Origin: Dyadobacter koreensis
Lineage (GTDB): Bacteria; Bacteroidota; Bacteroidia; Cytophagales; Spirosomataceae
Direction of reading: 5' to 3'
NCBI RefSeq assembly: GCF_900108855.1
Contig: NZ_FNXY01000005.1
Coordinates: forward strand, 391,061-455,060
DNA: 64,000 bases
Below the pieces are notes generated by a model. That model was given only the letters and a program-made list of their open reading frames with translations, did not search any database and was not told where the DNA came from. The first letter of the stretch is position 1; each line of letters opens with the position of its first letter. Below are positions 1-12,714 of the stretch, in pieces. The translations under genes were made by a program, and so were the position numbers.

Positions 1-81
1 TGGGGGAGAGGGGATGTTCATTATGGATTTAATATTTCCAGAACTTTCAGTTTTGACAAGAAAAGTAAACAAGCGAAATAA
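1..81 (+). CDS. C-terminal end of a DUF5777-like outer-membrane protein (partial)
   Basis: Only the last 26 codons are present, in frame 1, ending at TAA 79-81. The tail contains GFNISRTF followed by a short Lys-rich end. That is how I remember Bacteroidota DUF5777-type beta-barrel proteins ending, and such genes are often followed by a YceI gene. It lies 16 bp upstream of the YceI gene on the same strand, so the two are probably one operon. The identification rests on a very short fragment and on context. That coding sequence ends here is clear; the family name is tentative. Confidence 0.5.
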   Translation, partial: WGRGDVHYGFNISRTFSFDKKSKQAK

Positions 82-97
82 CTAACCAGACTGATTT

Positions 98-664
98 ATG
101 AAACATCATATAGTCCTGAGCGTGATCTTTTTCTTCGCGCTTTCGGGAGTATCACGGATAACTTTTGCCCAGGGCGGCATGTTTGCAACTGCGGCAGGAA
201 ACACAAAATTTTCATCCGAAACACCGATGGAGAACATCAATGCTGAAAACAAAAAAACGCAGGTTTTGTTAAATACGGCAACAAATGAGATTGCTATCCG
301 AATGAACATGAGGGATTTTGTTTTTCCAAACAAACTGATGCAGGAACATTTCAACGAGAACTATATGGAGTCGGATAAATATCCTAATGGAACGTTCAGC
401 GGGAAACTGGACCAAGCCATTGATTTTTCCAAAGATGGTTCTTATGATGCTTCGGCAACCGGAAGTTTTACGGTGCACGGTATATCCAAAAACAGAACTA
501 TCAAAGGAAAGCTGAAAGTAGAAGGAGGGAAAATAAGCCTGACTTCCGATTTTGAAGTGGCTTTGGTGGACCATAAAATCGATGTGCCGCAGATCGTCTT
601 TGTAAAAATTGCCCAATCCATAAAAGTGAAGATAGAATATACCCTCTCACCTTATAAAAAGTAG
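98..664 (+). CDS. YceI family periplasmic lipocalin-like protein
   Basis: The 188-residue product has a signal peptide at about residues 1-24 (cleavage near TFAQ) followed by one YceI domain over the rest. The features are a start FSSETPMENI, alternating beta strands, and the typical SFTVHGISKNRTIKGKL strand pair near residues 120-140. YceI proteins are small secreted barrels that bind isoprenoid-like lipids in a pocket; the ligand here is unknown. The gene probably forms an operon with the outer-membrane protein ending at 81. It converges on the beta-galactosidase gene with only 19 bp between the stop codons and no obvious terminator hairpin. Family assignment is secure, cellular role is not. 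Confidence 0.9.
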   Translation: MKHHIVLSVIFFFALSGVSRITFAQGGMFATAAGNTKFSSETPMENINAENKKTQVLLNTATNEIAIRMNMRDFVFPNKLMQEHFNENYMESDKYPNGTFSGKLDQAIDFSKDGSYDASATGSFTVHGISKNRTIKGKLKVEGGKISLTSDFEVALVDHKIDVPQIVFVKIAQSIKVKIEYTLSPYKK

Positions 665-683
665 GAAAGGGCATATCCTGGAT

Positions 684-4229
<3,546 letters not shown>

Positions 4230-4307
4230 CTAAGCCTAAAAATTGCATGTATTGCGGTTTTATTTCGATAATGCTTTTATTTGTCCTCTTAATATAAAAA
4301 TCTGAAT

Positions 4308-5081
4308 ATGCTGCTTGCTGTCGATGTTGGTAATACGGATACTGTTTTTGGACTATATCAAACAGGCGCCTGGTCGCACATCTGGCGTGAGCGTTCCCTT
4401 AGTCAGGAAAGCGAATCTCACTATGCATCAAAGCTGATGCTTCATTTTCTGGAAGCTGGCATATCGTTTGAGGCGGTCAATACTGTAGTTTTAAGCAGCG
4501 TCGTTCCGGATCTTACGCCGGTTATTCAAAAAATGTTGCGCTCCCTTTTTCAGGTTGAAACGATCACGGTGGGACCAAATACTTTTCCAGGATTAAGTAT
4601 TGCCATTGATCATCCTCACGAATTAGGAGCTGATCTGATCGCCAACGCCGTTGCCGTGATCACGCGTTACAAGCAAAATTGCGTGGTCGTAGATTTTGGT
4701 ACCGCACTGACTTTTACAACGGTTTCTAAAAAAGGAGAGATCCTCGGAGTTGCAATTTTACCAGGATTAGTAACTGCGGTGAAAGCATTGTTTGCGAACA
4801 CTGCACAGCTTCCCGAAGTACCTCTGAAACTTCCGGAATCAGCGATTGGAAAAAATACTGTCCAGTCCATACAAGCGGGGATTTTACTCGGTTATGAAGG
4901 TTTGGTGAAATCATTGATTCATCGGATCCGCTCTGAAATGGGGGGAGAATGTATTGCTGTGGCGACAGGCGGTTTATCTTCGATTATTGACACGCTTCGC
5001 GATGAATTTATTGAAATAGACAGGAAACTTACCTTGGATGGATTGAGAATTATCGGAGAAAAGATAACGGAGGACCGCTAA
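4308..5081 (+). CDS. coaX: Type III pantothenate kinase
   Basis: The 257-residue protein phosphorylates pantothenate in the first step of coenzyme A synthesis, in the cytoplasm. It has the ASKHA phosphate-binding start (AVDVGNTDT, residues 4-12), the substrate loop HELGADLIAN, the second phosphate motif VVDFGTALTFT, and GKNTVQSIQAG near the C-terminal helix. All are hallmarks of CoaX rather than CoaA, and the length is normal. It diverges from the beta-galactosidase gene, with a 183-bp AT-rich gap holding both promoters. Its stop lies 1 bp before that of the convergent cyclotransferase gene. Confidence 0.95.
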   Translation: MLLAVDVGNTDTVFGLYQTGAWSHIWRERSLSQESESHYASKLMLHFLEAGISFEAVNTVVLSSVVPDLTPVIQKMLRSLFQVETITVGPNTFPGLSIAIDHPHELGADLIANAVAVITRYKQNCVVVDFGTALTFTTVSKKGEILGVAILPGLVTAVKALFANTAQLPEVPLKLPESAIGKNTVQSIQAGILLGYEGLVKSLIHRIRSEMGGECIAVATGGLSSIIDTLRDEFIEIDRKLTLDGLRIIGEKITEDR

Positions 5082-5082
5082 C

Positions 5083-5496
5083 CTAATTTTCAGTTATAAT
5101 ATCTTTAAAATTTCCACTTTCAATTTTTTCTAAACTTTTCACATCTTGATTATAATGATAAACCCAGCACAGAAGCTGCGTTCCGTCCTGCATGTGGATG
5201 GAAATTATTTTTCGTAGGTACAAGCTTTTAGTTTCATCTTCAAAAACATCTTCATAGTCATCCAGTTCTTTCAATAAAGTTTCCTTCTCTCTGAGTCGGT
5301 AAACTTCTCCATGTACTTGATTGTCAGATTTTTCCTTATAAATAGCACCAGGATACCAACTGATTTTATATAGCGCTCCCGGGAATGTTCCTCGGCCTTC
5401 GAATGTTGATAAACTATGCAAACGCCGGGCGAAAGGATTCTCAAATCCACGCATCAATGTACCATAGGTAAACAAGAATTCGGTATTAGCAGGCAT
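5083..5496 (-). CDS. Gamma-glutamylcyclotransferase-like (AIG2/GGCT fold) protein
   Basis: The protein has 137 residues, the usual size for bacterial GGCT-fold proteins. YGTL (residues 11-14) is the signature substrate-binding loop, and the expected catalytic acid is E82 in LDDYEDV. Family members release 5-oxoproline from gamma-glutamyl amines, but the true substrate of bacterial copies is usually unknown. No signal peptide is present, so it is probably cytosolic. It converges tail to tail on coaX with no gap for a terminator. Confidence 0.85.
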   Translation of the reverse strand: MPANTEFLFTYGTLMRGFENPFARRLHSLSTFEGRGTFPGALYKISWYPGAIYKEKSDNQVHGEVYRLREKETLLKELDDYEDVFEDETKSLYLRKIISIHMQDGTQLLCWVYHYNQDVKSLEKIESGNFKDIITEN

Positions 5497-5646
5497 ATGA
5501 ATTAAATAATTTAAATCTATCTGGTAAAAATAATATTATATAGAATTTTTCGGTTCTAATATATAATCCGTAATTGTTAATAACTATTAGGAATGGGATT
5601 TTTCTTATATTTACGAGTAGAGCTCTTCATCTAACCCAGAATTGAT

Positions 5647-7107
5647 ATGTACGAAAAAAATCTCGGTACGAAACAAAAGGCGTTACGAATTAATCTTGAT
5701 CGCCGGATTTATGGCTCATTTGCTGAAATCGGTGCGGGACAGGAGACGGCTGCGTTCTTTTTCAAATCAGGCGGTGCATCGGGTACAATCGCGAAGACGA
5801 TGTCGGCCTATGATATGACCTTCAGTGATGCAATATATGGAACAGAAGAAGGCGGACGATATGTAGTGGAATCGAGGTTGATGAAGATGTTGAACCGGGA
5901 ATATAACCTGGTTGAAAAACGTCTTCAGGAAAAAAGAGGCGAGGAGAGCCAGTTTTTTTCTTTTGCGAATACCGTAGTTGCGCTTAATTTTCAAAAAACA
6001 AATGAATCTCATGGCTGGATTGGCTTACAGTTCCAGCTGACGCCACTCGGGCCTACAAATTATGTAGTCATTCACGTTCGTATGCGTGACGACGAAAACC
6101 TTCTCCAGCAACAGGCACTCGGAATTATTGGTGTGAACCTGATGTATGGCTGCTTCTTCTACCATAAATCTCCGGAAATACTCCTGTTGTCGCTGATGGA
6201 CGACCTTACGCCAGACAGGATAGAAATAGATATGGTACGTTTCAGCGGACCGGATTTTGTCAAAGTGGATAACCGTTTAATGAGTCTTCGTCTTGTGAAA
6301 AATGGTTTCACGGATGCTGCCTTGTTTGGTTCTGACGGAGGCGTTTTGCAACCTTCCGAAGCGCTTTACAAAAAACATATTTTGATGATGCGCGGACGTT
6401 TGCGCCCGATTACGAATGTCCATATTGACCTGATCAGCAATGGACAAAAACAGTTTTTGGCTGAACCCGATGTTGATGAATCGAAGGTGGTACTGGTTTC
6501 GGAGCTTACACTGCACAATCTGAAAGGATCTGATAAAGATATTGATGAAAAAGATTTTCTGGACCGGGTAGATATCTTGTGTTCTTTGGGACATATGGTA
6601 ATGATCTCCAACCATCACGAATATTTCCGATTGGTGGCCTATCTTTCGAGACTTTCGAAGTTAAAAGCAGGGTTATTGCTGGGAAGTCCGAGTTTGCAGG
6701 ATATTTTTGAAGAAAAACATTATGAATTCCTGCCAGGAGGTATTCTTGAATCCTTTGCGACCTTATTCAGCCGGAAGGTAAAACTGTTTATTTACCCGAC
6801 ATTGCAACCGGACGGCTCCGTTTACAGTTGCGAAAACTTTATCGTTCCAGACCACTTGCGTCCTTTGTTTCAATATCTTATTATCAATAACAAGATTGAA
6901 GATATTATCAATTACAACAAAGAACACATGCATATTACGACGGATAGTGTGCTTGAAAAAATTAAACGCGGAGAACCGGGATGGGAAAAACTTGTTCCTG
7001 AAAATGTTGCTAATATTATCAAGGAGAAATCATTATTCGGTTTGCCAAATGAGGATAATAGTATAAATGCGGTGAAGTCAATTCATCAGGTTGTGGGAAA
7101 TTTATAA
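5647..7107 (+). CDS. Conserved protein of unknown function (486 aa)
   Basis: The protein is soluble, with no signal peptide or membrane segment. It begins with a lysine-rich stretch and then a conserved block (INLDRRIYGSFAEIGAGQE) followed by SGGASGTIAKTMSAYDM. I recognise this as a widespread Bacteroidota and cyanobacterial family. Database names such as nicotinate-nucleotide adenylyltransferase or TonB-dependent receptor have been attached to it, but neither is supported here: there is no HxGH nucleotidyltransferase motif, no barrel and no export signal. The gene stands alone between its own promoter region (about 5500-5640) and a terminator at 7142. I cannot assign a reaction. Confidence 0.85.
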   Translation: MYEKNLGTKQKALRINLDRRIYGSFAEIGAGQETAAFFFKSGGASGTIAKTMSAYDMTFSDAIYGTEEGGRYVVESRLMKMLNREYNLVEKRLQEKRGEESQFFSFANTVVALNFQKTNESHGWIGLQFQLTPLGPTNYVVIHVRMRDDENLLQQQALGIIGVNLMYGCFFYHKSPEILLLSLMDDLTPDRIEIDMVRFSGPDFVKVDNRLMSLRLVKNGFTDAALFGSDGGVLQPSEALYKKHILMMRGRLRPITNVHIDLISNGQKQFLAEPDVDESKVVLVSELTLHNLKGSDKDIDEKDFLDRVDILCSLGHMVMISNHHEYFRLVAYLSRLSKLKAGLLLGSPSLQDIFEEKHYEFLPGGILESFATLFSRKVKLFIYPTLQPDGSVYSCENFIVPDHLRPLFQYLIINNKIEDIINYNKEHMHITTDSVLEKIKRGEPGWEKLVPENVANIIKEKSLFGLPNEDNSINAVKSIHQVVGNL

Positions 7108-7141
7108 GAGAGAATTTTAAGGTGTAATATAAAGGAAATTA

Positions 7142-7167
7142 AGAGCGCTTTTAGTGCTCTTTTTTTG
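7142..7167 (+). terminator. Intrinsic terminator after the 486-aa gene
   Basis: An 8-bp stem AGAGCGCT/AGTGCTCT (one G-T pair) with a TTT loop is followed directly by seven T residues, 35 bp past the stop codon. Confidence 0.85.
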
Positions 7168-7392
7168 TTGTGGGAAGATTGAAATGAACGTTAAGAAAAT
7201 CAGGAAATAATTTGAGTTTGCAGGAGTAGAAAATTTTGTTTTTAGTATTAAAGAATAAATAAATTGTATTTTAAAGTTTTTCTTTTTCGGGGTAACAATA
7301 TATTTACTCGTCTAAAATATTAGTTACCAACGCGATACCAAAGTTTTCCTTTTTGTGCCTGATAAAATTTCATATTCCTAAATCAACGACTC

Positions 7393-8703
7393 ATGAAAAA
7401 AGAAAACGAAGTTTCCCGCCGCAATTTCATCAAGAATACTGCGGGCGTCGCCGTCGCATTTTCAATTCCTTCTATTATTCCGGCTAGTGCTTTTGGCGCC
7501 AATGACAGAGTTCGCGTAGCTGTTATTGGTGTAAATGGCCGCGGGCAGGACCATATCAAAGGTTATTCAAAACTGGCCAATGTTGAAGTTGCGACTTTAT
7601 GTGATCCGGACGATGTAATTTTACAGACACGCGCAAAAGAATTTTCTGAAAAAAATCCGGGGAAGAAAGTTAAGACGGAGAATGATCTTAGGAAAGTATA
7701 TGACGATAAATCGATTGATGCAGTCAGTATCGCTACACCAAATCACTGGCATTCCTTAGCTGCAATTTGGGCTTGTCAGGCTGGAAAGGATGTTTATGTT
7801 GAAAAACCTGGCTCGCATAATCTTCACGAAGGAAGAAAAATGGTCGAAGCTGCGCGGAAGTATAAGCGTATTGTGCAGCATGGCGTGCAGTTGAGAAGCT
7901 CAGAGGCACTGCAGGAGGCTGTAAAACATATGCGCGATGGGTTGATAGGAAATGTGTACATGGCCCGCGGTCTAGTTTACAAGTGGCGACCGGATATTGG
8001 AAATAAAGGGACGGAACCCATTCCTGCGGGCCTGAATTATGACCTTTGGACAGGACCTGCGGAGATGAAACCATTTTCAAAAAATTATGTGCATTACAAC
8101 TGGCACTGGCACTGGAATTATGGAAACGGGGACGTTGGAAATCAGGGGATCCATGAAACTGACATGTGTATGTGGGGACTAGGTGTTGATACTTTCCCTG
8201 AAAAAATAACATCTGCGGGAGGAAAATTTCTGTGGGACGATGCCAAAGAGACGCCTGAACTTCTGACTTCCTCTTTTATATATCCAAAAGAAAAGAAAAT
8301 TATAGAATTTGAAGTGCGACCCTGGATGACAAATGACGAAGGTGGAGTTGGTATTGGTAATATATTTTACGGAAGCGAAGGATATCTGGTTGTAAAAGGA
8401 TATGATTTTTATGAAACCTTCCTGGGGAAAGATAAAAAACCGGGGCCAACGAGAAAGGCTGGGGGAGATCATTATAAAAATTTCATCGACGCCGTGATCG
8501 CACGTGATTCCAAAATATTAAATGCACCGGTCGAAACCGCTCACTTATCATCCGGATTGGCGCATTTAGGAAATATTGCATATCGCACAGGCCGTGCATT
8601 AACCTTTGATCCCAAGTCAGAAAAATTTGTGGGTGATGAAGATGCAAATACTTATTTGACTAGAAAATATCGGGCACCTTATACGGTTCCGGAAATCGTC
8701 TGA
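7393..8703 (+). CDS. Tat-exported Gfo/Idh/MocA family oxidoreductase
   Basis: The 436-residue protein starts with a twin-arginine signal (SRRNFIKN, residues 8-15, then a mild hydrophobic stretch to about 36). It is therefore exported folded, presumably with its NAD(P) cofactor. The Rossmann fold has VAVIGVNGRGQDHI, and the family motif EKPGSH gives the usual catalytic Lys, K138. The C-terminal domain contains the GxHETDMCMWGLG block. Such secreted dehydrogenases in Bacteroidota often act on sugars, inositols or glycosides; the substrate cannot be read from the sequence. It is monocistronic, with a terminator 31 bp after the stop. Confidence 0.92.
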   Translation: MKKENEVSRRNFIKNTAGVAVAFSIPSIIPASAFGANDRVRVAVIGVNGRGQDHIKGYSKLANVEVATLCDPDDVILQTRAKEFSEKNPGKKVKTENDLRKVYDDKSIDAVSIATPNHWHSLAAIWACQAGKDVYVEKPGSHNLHEGRKMVEAARKYKRIVQHGVQLRSSEALQEAVKHMRDGLIGNVYMARGLVYKWRPDIGNKGTEPIPAGLNYDLWTGPAEMKPFSKNYVHYNWHWHWNYGNGDVGNQGIHETDMCMWGLGVDTFPEKITSAGGKFLWDDAKETPELLTSSFIYPKEKKIIEFEVRPWMTNDEGGVGIGNIFYGSEGYLVVKGYDFYETFLGKDKKPGPTRKAGGDHYKNFIDAVIARDSKILNAPVETAHLSSGLAHLGNIAYRTGRALTFDPKSEKFVGDEDANTYLTRKYRAPYTVPEIV

Positions 8704-8734
8704 TAGATAGTTAGCGTGTGTTTATAGATAGAAA

Positions 8735-8765
8735 AGCCCGGATCGGTTTGATTCGGGCTGTTTTT
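8735..8765 (+). terminator. Intrinsic terminator after the Gfo/Idh/MocA gene
   Basis: The stem is AGCCCGGA/TTCGGGCT (one G-T pair) with a 9-nt loop, followed by G and TTTTT. Confidence 0.8.
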
Positions 8766-8988
8766 ATGACAAAGGTATTTCTTAGAGTTGCCCGGAGAAA
8801 GTATCTTTGATTTTTGTCTACATCTTGAAAATTCTGCTCTTAATTAATTCCGGACGTTCTTCTATAATAAACAATCTGCATAGGTAGAAGCCCATTCATA
8901 TCCAGCTGATAACATCCATTAAGATAGTAGGTGTATCCTGTAAATTAATGATTTGAAGCTATTTAATTTATTAAAAACCTTAAAAACA
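8766..8988. other. Intergenic stretch without a recognisable gene
   Basis: This is the middle of a 378-bp gap between two convergent units. A 34-codon open stretch on the minus strand (around 8840-8945) has no start context or family resemblance. I see nothing else. Confidence 0.5.
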
Positions 8989-9023
8989 GAAAAGGTGCCC
9001 GGTTAAAAACCAAACACCTTTTC
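8989..9023 (-). terminator. Terminator of the accB-accC unit
   Basis: The two-part stem is GAAAAGGTG/CACCTTTTC outside and GGTT/AACC inside. It lies 59 bp beyond the accC stop and AT-rich sequence follows on the minus strand. Confidence 0.75.
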
Positions 9024-9081
9024 AAATATTATATTAAATAAACTTCCCTAACTCAGCGCAAAAAATTCAATAGCTTTGCGT

Positions 9082-10425
9082 TTAAAGTGTAGAGAAATCA
9101 AATGATTCCAAAAACTTCGTAGTGAAATTACCAGATTGAAAACCCGGATCATCCATTAACTTGATATGGAATGGAATTGTAGTTTTAATACCTTCAATTA
9201 CAAATTCCTGCAGAGCACGTTTCATTCTTGTGATCACTTCCTCACGCGACTGACCGCTAACGATCAATTTCGCAATCATCGAGTCATAGTTTGGCGGAAT
9301 GGTATATCCGCTATAAACATGTGAGTCAATGCGAATGCCATGACCACCAGGGAAATGCAAATTCGTGATTTTTCCAGGAGAGGGACGGAAACCATTTGCA
9401 GGATCTTCCGCATTGATACGGCACTCCATTGCATACAATTTAGGGGTATAATTGATACCTTTAATTGGTTCTCCGGCGGCTACTTTGATCTGTTCTTTGA
9501 TCAAATCGAAATCAGTAACCTCTTCTGTAATCGGGTGTTCAACCTGGATACGGGTGTTCATTTCCATAAAGAAAAACTCACCGTACTTGTCAACCAGGAA
9601 TTCAACCGTTCCAGCACCCTCATATCCGATAGCCTGCGCACCTTTGATAGCAGCGGCACCCATTCTTTCGCGAAGTTCAGGAGTTACAACCGGTGATGGC
9701 GTTTCTTCAACTAATTTCTGGTGACGACGCTGAATCGAGCAATCACGTTCAGACAAGTGGCAAACTTTACCAAACTGATCACCGATAATCTGGATTTCAA
9801 TATGGCGTGGCTCTTCAACAAATTTTTCCAGATACAAACCATCGTTTCCGAAAGCCGCAGCAGATTCTGTACGGGCATCATTCCATGCCTTTTCAAATTC
9901 TTCAGGCTTGTTGATGATACGCATACCACGTCCACCACCTCCTGCTGTCGCTTTCACAATAACAGGATAGCCAATGCCGATAGCAAGTTCCTTCCCTTGT
10001 TCAATCGATTCTAGCAAACCTTCTGAACCAGGAACAACAGGAACGCCAGCTTTGATCATAGTCGCTTTGGCCGTAGCCTTGTCGCCCATTCCATTAATCT
10101 GAGCAGCAGTTGCACCGATAAATTTGATACCATAATCGGCACAAATCTGAGAAAATTCAGCGTTTTCAGACAAGAAACCGTATCCCGGATGTATGGCGTC
10201 TGCGCCGGTAACTTCGGCAGCAGAAATAATATTTTGAATGCTTAGGTAAGACTGACGGCTTGGCGGTGGTCCGATACAAACTGCTTCGTCAGCAAAACGC
10301 ACGTGAAGGCTGTCACGGTCGGCAGTTGAATACACTGCAACCGTTTTAATGCCCATTTCACGGCAGGTTCTGATCACACGTAATGCGATTTCACCTCTGT
10401 TGGCAATGAGAATCTTTTTAAACAT
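9082..10425 (-). CDS. accC: Acetyl-CoA carboxylase, biotin carboxylase subunit
   Basis: The 447-residue ATP-grasp enzyme carboxylates the biotin carried by AccB, giving the carboxyl group for malonyl-CoA. Visible motifs are the N-terminal start [15 protein letters not shown], the glycine-rich ATP loop [12 protein letters not shown], the [17 protein letters not shown] block, and [14 protein letters not shown] with the catalytic Arg. The length is canonical. It lies 37 bp downstream of accB in the same direction and is the last gene of the cluster, before the terminator at 8989. No carboxyltransferase genes are in the window, so that half of the enzyme is encoded elsewhere. Confidence 0.97.
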   Translation of the reverse strand: MFKKILIANRGEIALRVIRTCREMGIKTVAVYSTADRDSLHVRFADEAVCIGPPPSRQSYLSIQNIISAAEVTGADAIHPGYGFLSENAEFSQICADYGIKFIGATAAQINGMGDKATAKATMIKAGVPVVPGSEGLLESIEQGKELAIGIGYPVIVKATAGGGGRGMRIINKPEEFEKAWNDARTESAAAFGNDGLYLEKFVEEPRHIEIQIIGDQFGKVCHLSERDCSIQRRHQKLVEETPSPVVTPELRERMGAAAIKGAQAIGYEGAGTVEFLVDKYGEFFFMEMNTRIQVEHPITEEVTDFDLIKEQIKVAAGEPIKGINYTPKLYAMECRINAEDPANGFRPSPGKITNLHFPGGHGIRIDSHVYSGYTIPPNYDSMIAKLIVSGQSREEVITRMKRALQEFVIEGIKTTIPFHIKLMDDPGFQSGNFTTKFLESFDFSTL

Positions 10426-10462
10426 GAAATTTAATTAAGTTTTTGAAGACCGGTCATTGCCG

Positions 10463-10945
10463 TTAAATAGGTTCAACAAGAAACAAAGGCTGGTCAAATT
10501 CTACCGGAGTGGCATTTTCAACCAAAACTTTCACAATTCTTCCTGAAATTTCAGATTCAATTTCATTGAACAACTTCATCGCTTCAATCACGCAAACTGT
10601 TTTTCCCGGTGCGATTTCATCTCCAACACTCGCAAACGCTGGGGTTTCAGGGCTTGAAGCGCGGTAGAAGGTACCGATCATCGGTGATTTGATTGTAATC
10701 AAATTTGCAGATGCTGCTTCTGCCGGTGCAGCAGGTGTCGAAACTGACGACTGAGCCGCGGAAGAGGAAGCCGTGTTGCTTTGGACAGGAGCCGGGGCAG
10801 AAATTTGTGCCGGAGCAACAGATGCGACCGGAGCGGAACCGTATCTTTTTACTTTAATTTTAAGATCAGTTGTTTCAATGTTTACTTCATCAAGGCCAGA
10901 CTGGGCGATGAAGTCAATTAGTTTCTGAATTTCGTTAGTTTCCAT
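10463..10945 (-). CDS. accB: Biotin carboxyl carrier protein of acetyl-CoA carboxylase
   Basis: The protein has 160 residues. The N-terminal helical region is followed by an Ala/Pro/Ser-rich flexible linker (about 35-85) and a C-terminal biotinyl domain. The biotinylated lysine is K124 in EAMKLFNEIE. It carries CO2 from AccC to the carboxyltransferase. It sits between efp and accC with short gaps (35 and 37 bp), so co-transcription of the three is likely. Confidence 0.97.
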   Translation of the reverse strand: METNEIQKLIDFIAQSGLDEVNIETTDLKIKVKRYGSAPVASVAPAQISAPAPVQSNTASSSAAQSSVSTPAAPAEAASANLITIKSPMIGTFYRASSPETPAFASVGDEIAPGKTVCVIEAMKLFNEIESEISGRIVKVLVENATPVEFDQPLFLVEPI

Positions 10946-10980
10946 TTAGTCAAGTTTATACAGTTGCAGGAATTGTAAGC

Positions 10981-11547
10981 CTATGATTTTACTCTTTCTA
11001 CGTAGTCGTAGGTGCGGGTATCTACTTTGATTTTCTGACCTTCTTCGATAAATAAAGGTACCATGATACGTGCACCTGTTTCTACCTCGATCGCTTTTTT
11101 CGGAGAGTTTGCAGTATCTCCTTTCAAGCCTGGTTCAGCATAGGTCACTTCTAATTCTACAAATGGAGGCAATTCACAAAGTAAAGCAGCATCTGTTTCT
11201 GTGTTGATCAGGATTTCAACCTCCTGTCCTTCCTTCATCAAATCAGCGGCTGTTACAAGTTTTTCATCGATCAGAACCTGATCGAATGTTTCTGAGTTCA
11301 TGAAGTTATAACCAACTTCATCTTTGTATAAAAACTGGAATTTATGTCTTTCTACGCGAACCGGAATAATAGTAGCACCGGAAGAAAAAGTATTATCCAG
11401 CACTTTTCCGGAAGTCAGGCTTTTAATTTTAGTACGAACAAAAGCGTTTCCTTTACCAGGTTTTACATGTTGAAACTCAATAACCTGAAAAAGGTCATGG
11501 TTAAAATGTATCACTAGTCCGTTACGTAAATCTGCAGTCGTTGCCAT
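10981..11547 (-). CDS. efp: Translation elongation factor P
   Basis: EF-P (188 residues) relieves ribosome stalling at polyproline stretches. The KOW-like N-terminal domain carries the loop VKPGKGNAF, whose tip lysine is K32; this is the position modified in E. coli. Two OB-type domains follow, the last ending in GARIMVPLFIEEGQKIKVDTRTYDYVERV. I see no EpmA- or EpmB-like gene here, so any modification pathway is elsewhere or absent. A hairpin at 11586-11618 separates it from fabH. Confidence 0.97.
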   Translation of the reverse strand: MATTADLRNGLVIHFNHDLFQVIEFQHVKPGKGNAFVRTKIKSLTSGKVLDNTFSSGATIIPVRVERHKFQFLYKDEVGYNFMNSETFDQVLIDEKLVTAADLMKEGQEVEILINTETDAALLCELPPFVELEVTYAEPGLKGDTANSPKKAIEVETGARIMVPLFIEEGQKIKVDTRTYDYVERVKS

Positions 11548-11585
11548 GTTTAATTAATAAAAAATGTATAAAATCTTAAATGAAA

Positions 11586-11618
11586 AAATGAATAATGAAA
11601 CACGATCATTATTCATTT
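11586..11618 (-). terminator. Hairpin between fabH and efp
   Basis: Perfect 13-bp arms AAATGAATAATGA/TCATTATTCATTT enclose a 7-nt loop, with a T run on each side. It starts only 4 bp after the fabH stop, so it could partly terminate fabH transcripts. The AT-rich stem makes it a weak terminator. Confidence 0.6.
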
Positions 11619-11622
11619 TTCA

Positions 11623-12627
11623 TTAGTCATTCTTTTTATCGTAGGCCCATTTCAAATACAGCGCTCCCCAGGTGAATCCTCCTCCAAAGGCCGCAAGTAC
11701 AAGATTATCGCCTTTCTTAAGTTGTGATTCATAATCCCACAAACAAAGTGGTATGGTAGCGGAAGTGGTATTTCCATATTTCTGGATATTCACCATTACC
11801 TTATCCATTCCAACGCCCATTCGGTTGGCAGTCGCTTCAATAATCCTTCTGTTTGCCTGATGCGGTACAAGCCAAGCAACATCTTCACTTGCCAGATTAT
11901 TTTTCTCCATGATCTCGGCAGAAATATCAGCCATGTTTTTCACGGCAAATTTAAACACCTGTGCGCCATCCTGGAATACTGAATGCCATTTGTTGTCAAT
12001 CGTCTCGTATGTAGGCGGAAAGCGGCTTCCTCCTGCTTTTTGATGCAGATAAGGATATCCTGCCCCATCTGACCGAATGATGGAATCTACAATCCCATAG
12101 CCTTCTGTGTTTGGTTCCAAAAGAACAGCTCCTGCGCCGTCTCCAAAAAGGATACAGGTTTTTCTGTCCGTGTAATCTACAATGGCAGACATTTTATCTG
12201 CGCCAACGACGATTATTTTTTTATATTTTCCAGTCTCGATAAACTGAGAACCTATTGTCAGTGCGTAAACAAATCCGGAACAAGCAGCCTGAATATCAAA
12301 ACTTCCTACGTTTCTGATTCCCGTCATATCGCATATCAGATTGGCAGTACCAGGAAAAATAAAATCGGGGGTTGTAGTAGCGCAAATTAATAAATCAATG
12401 TCTTCCGGAGACGTATTGGTTTTGGCAAGTAACCCTTTTACAGCCTCAGCGCCCATATGTGAGCTTCCTAAACCTTCTCCTTTAAGTATGCGACGTTCTT
12501 TAATGCCGGTGCGGCTAACGATCCATTCATCGTTTGTCGCCACCATCGTTTCCAATTCAGCATTTGTTAGAATATAGTCAGGCACATACCCGTGTATTCC
12601 TGTTATAGAGGCTCTTGGTTGGGTCAT
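11623..12627 (-). CDS. fabH: Beta-ketoacyl-ACP synthase III
   Basis: FabH (334 residues) starts fatty-acid chains by condensing an acyl-CoA with malonyl-ACP. The catalytic triad is visible as C116 in QAACSGF, His in VPHQANRRI and Asn in [19 protein letters not shown] is the conserved core, and the C-terminal [16 protein letters not shown] block is typical. It follows plsX by 87 bp, the standard plsX-fabH order. In Bacteroidota the primer is often branched-chain acyl-CoA, but that cannot be read from the sequence. Confidence 0.97.
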   Translation of the reverse strand: MTQPRASITGIHGYVPDYILTNAELETMVATNDEWIVSRTGIKERRILKGEGLGSSHMGAEAVKGLLAKTNTSPEDIDLLICATTTPDFIFPGTANLICDMTGIRNVGSFDIQAACSGFVYALTIGSQFIETGKYKKIIVVGADKMSAIVDYTDRKTCILFGDGAGAVLLEPNTEGYGIVDSIIRSDGAGYPYLHQKAGGSRFPPTYETIDNKWHSVFQDGAQVFKFAVKNMADISAEIMEKNNLASEDVAWLVPHQANRRIIEATANRMGVGMDKVMVNIQKYGNTTSATIPLCLWDYESQLKKGDNLVLAAFGGGFTWGALYLKWAYDKKND

Positions 12628-12714
12628 GGTTAATTTCTAGCATTCAAAATTCAAGTGAATTCTGGTAAAAAATAGTATCAGAGTTTTCGCAAATATAGCT
12701 TTATCGATCATAAA

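Noticed and set aside
7733..8212. 159-codon open frame antisense to the Gfo/Idh/MocA gene
   Set aside because: It lies wholly inside a well-conserved gene in another frame, has no family resemblance and low-complexity composition; a shadow frame.
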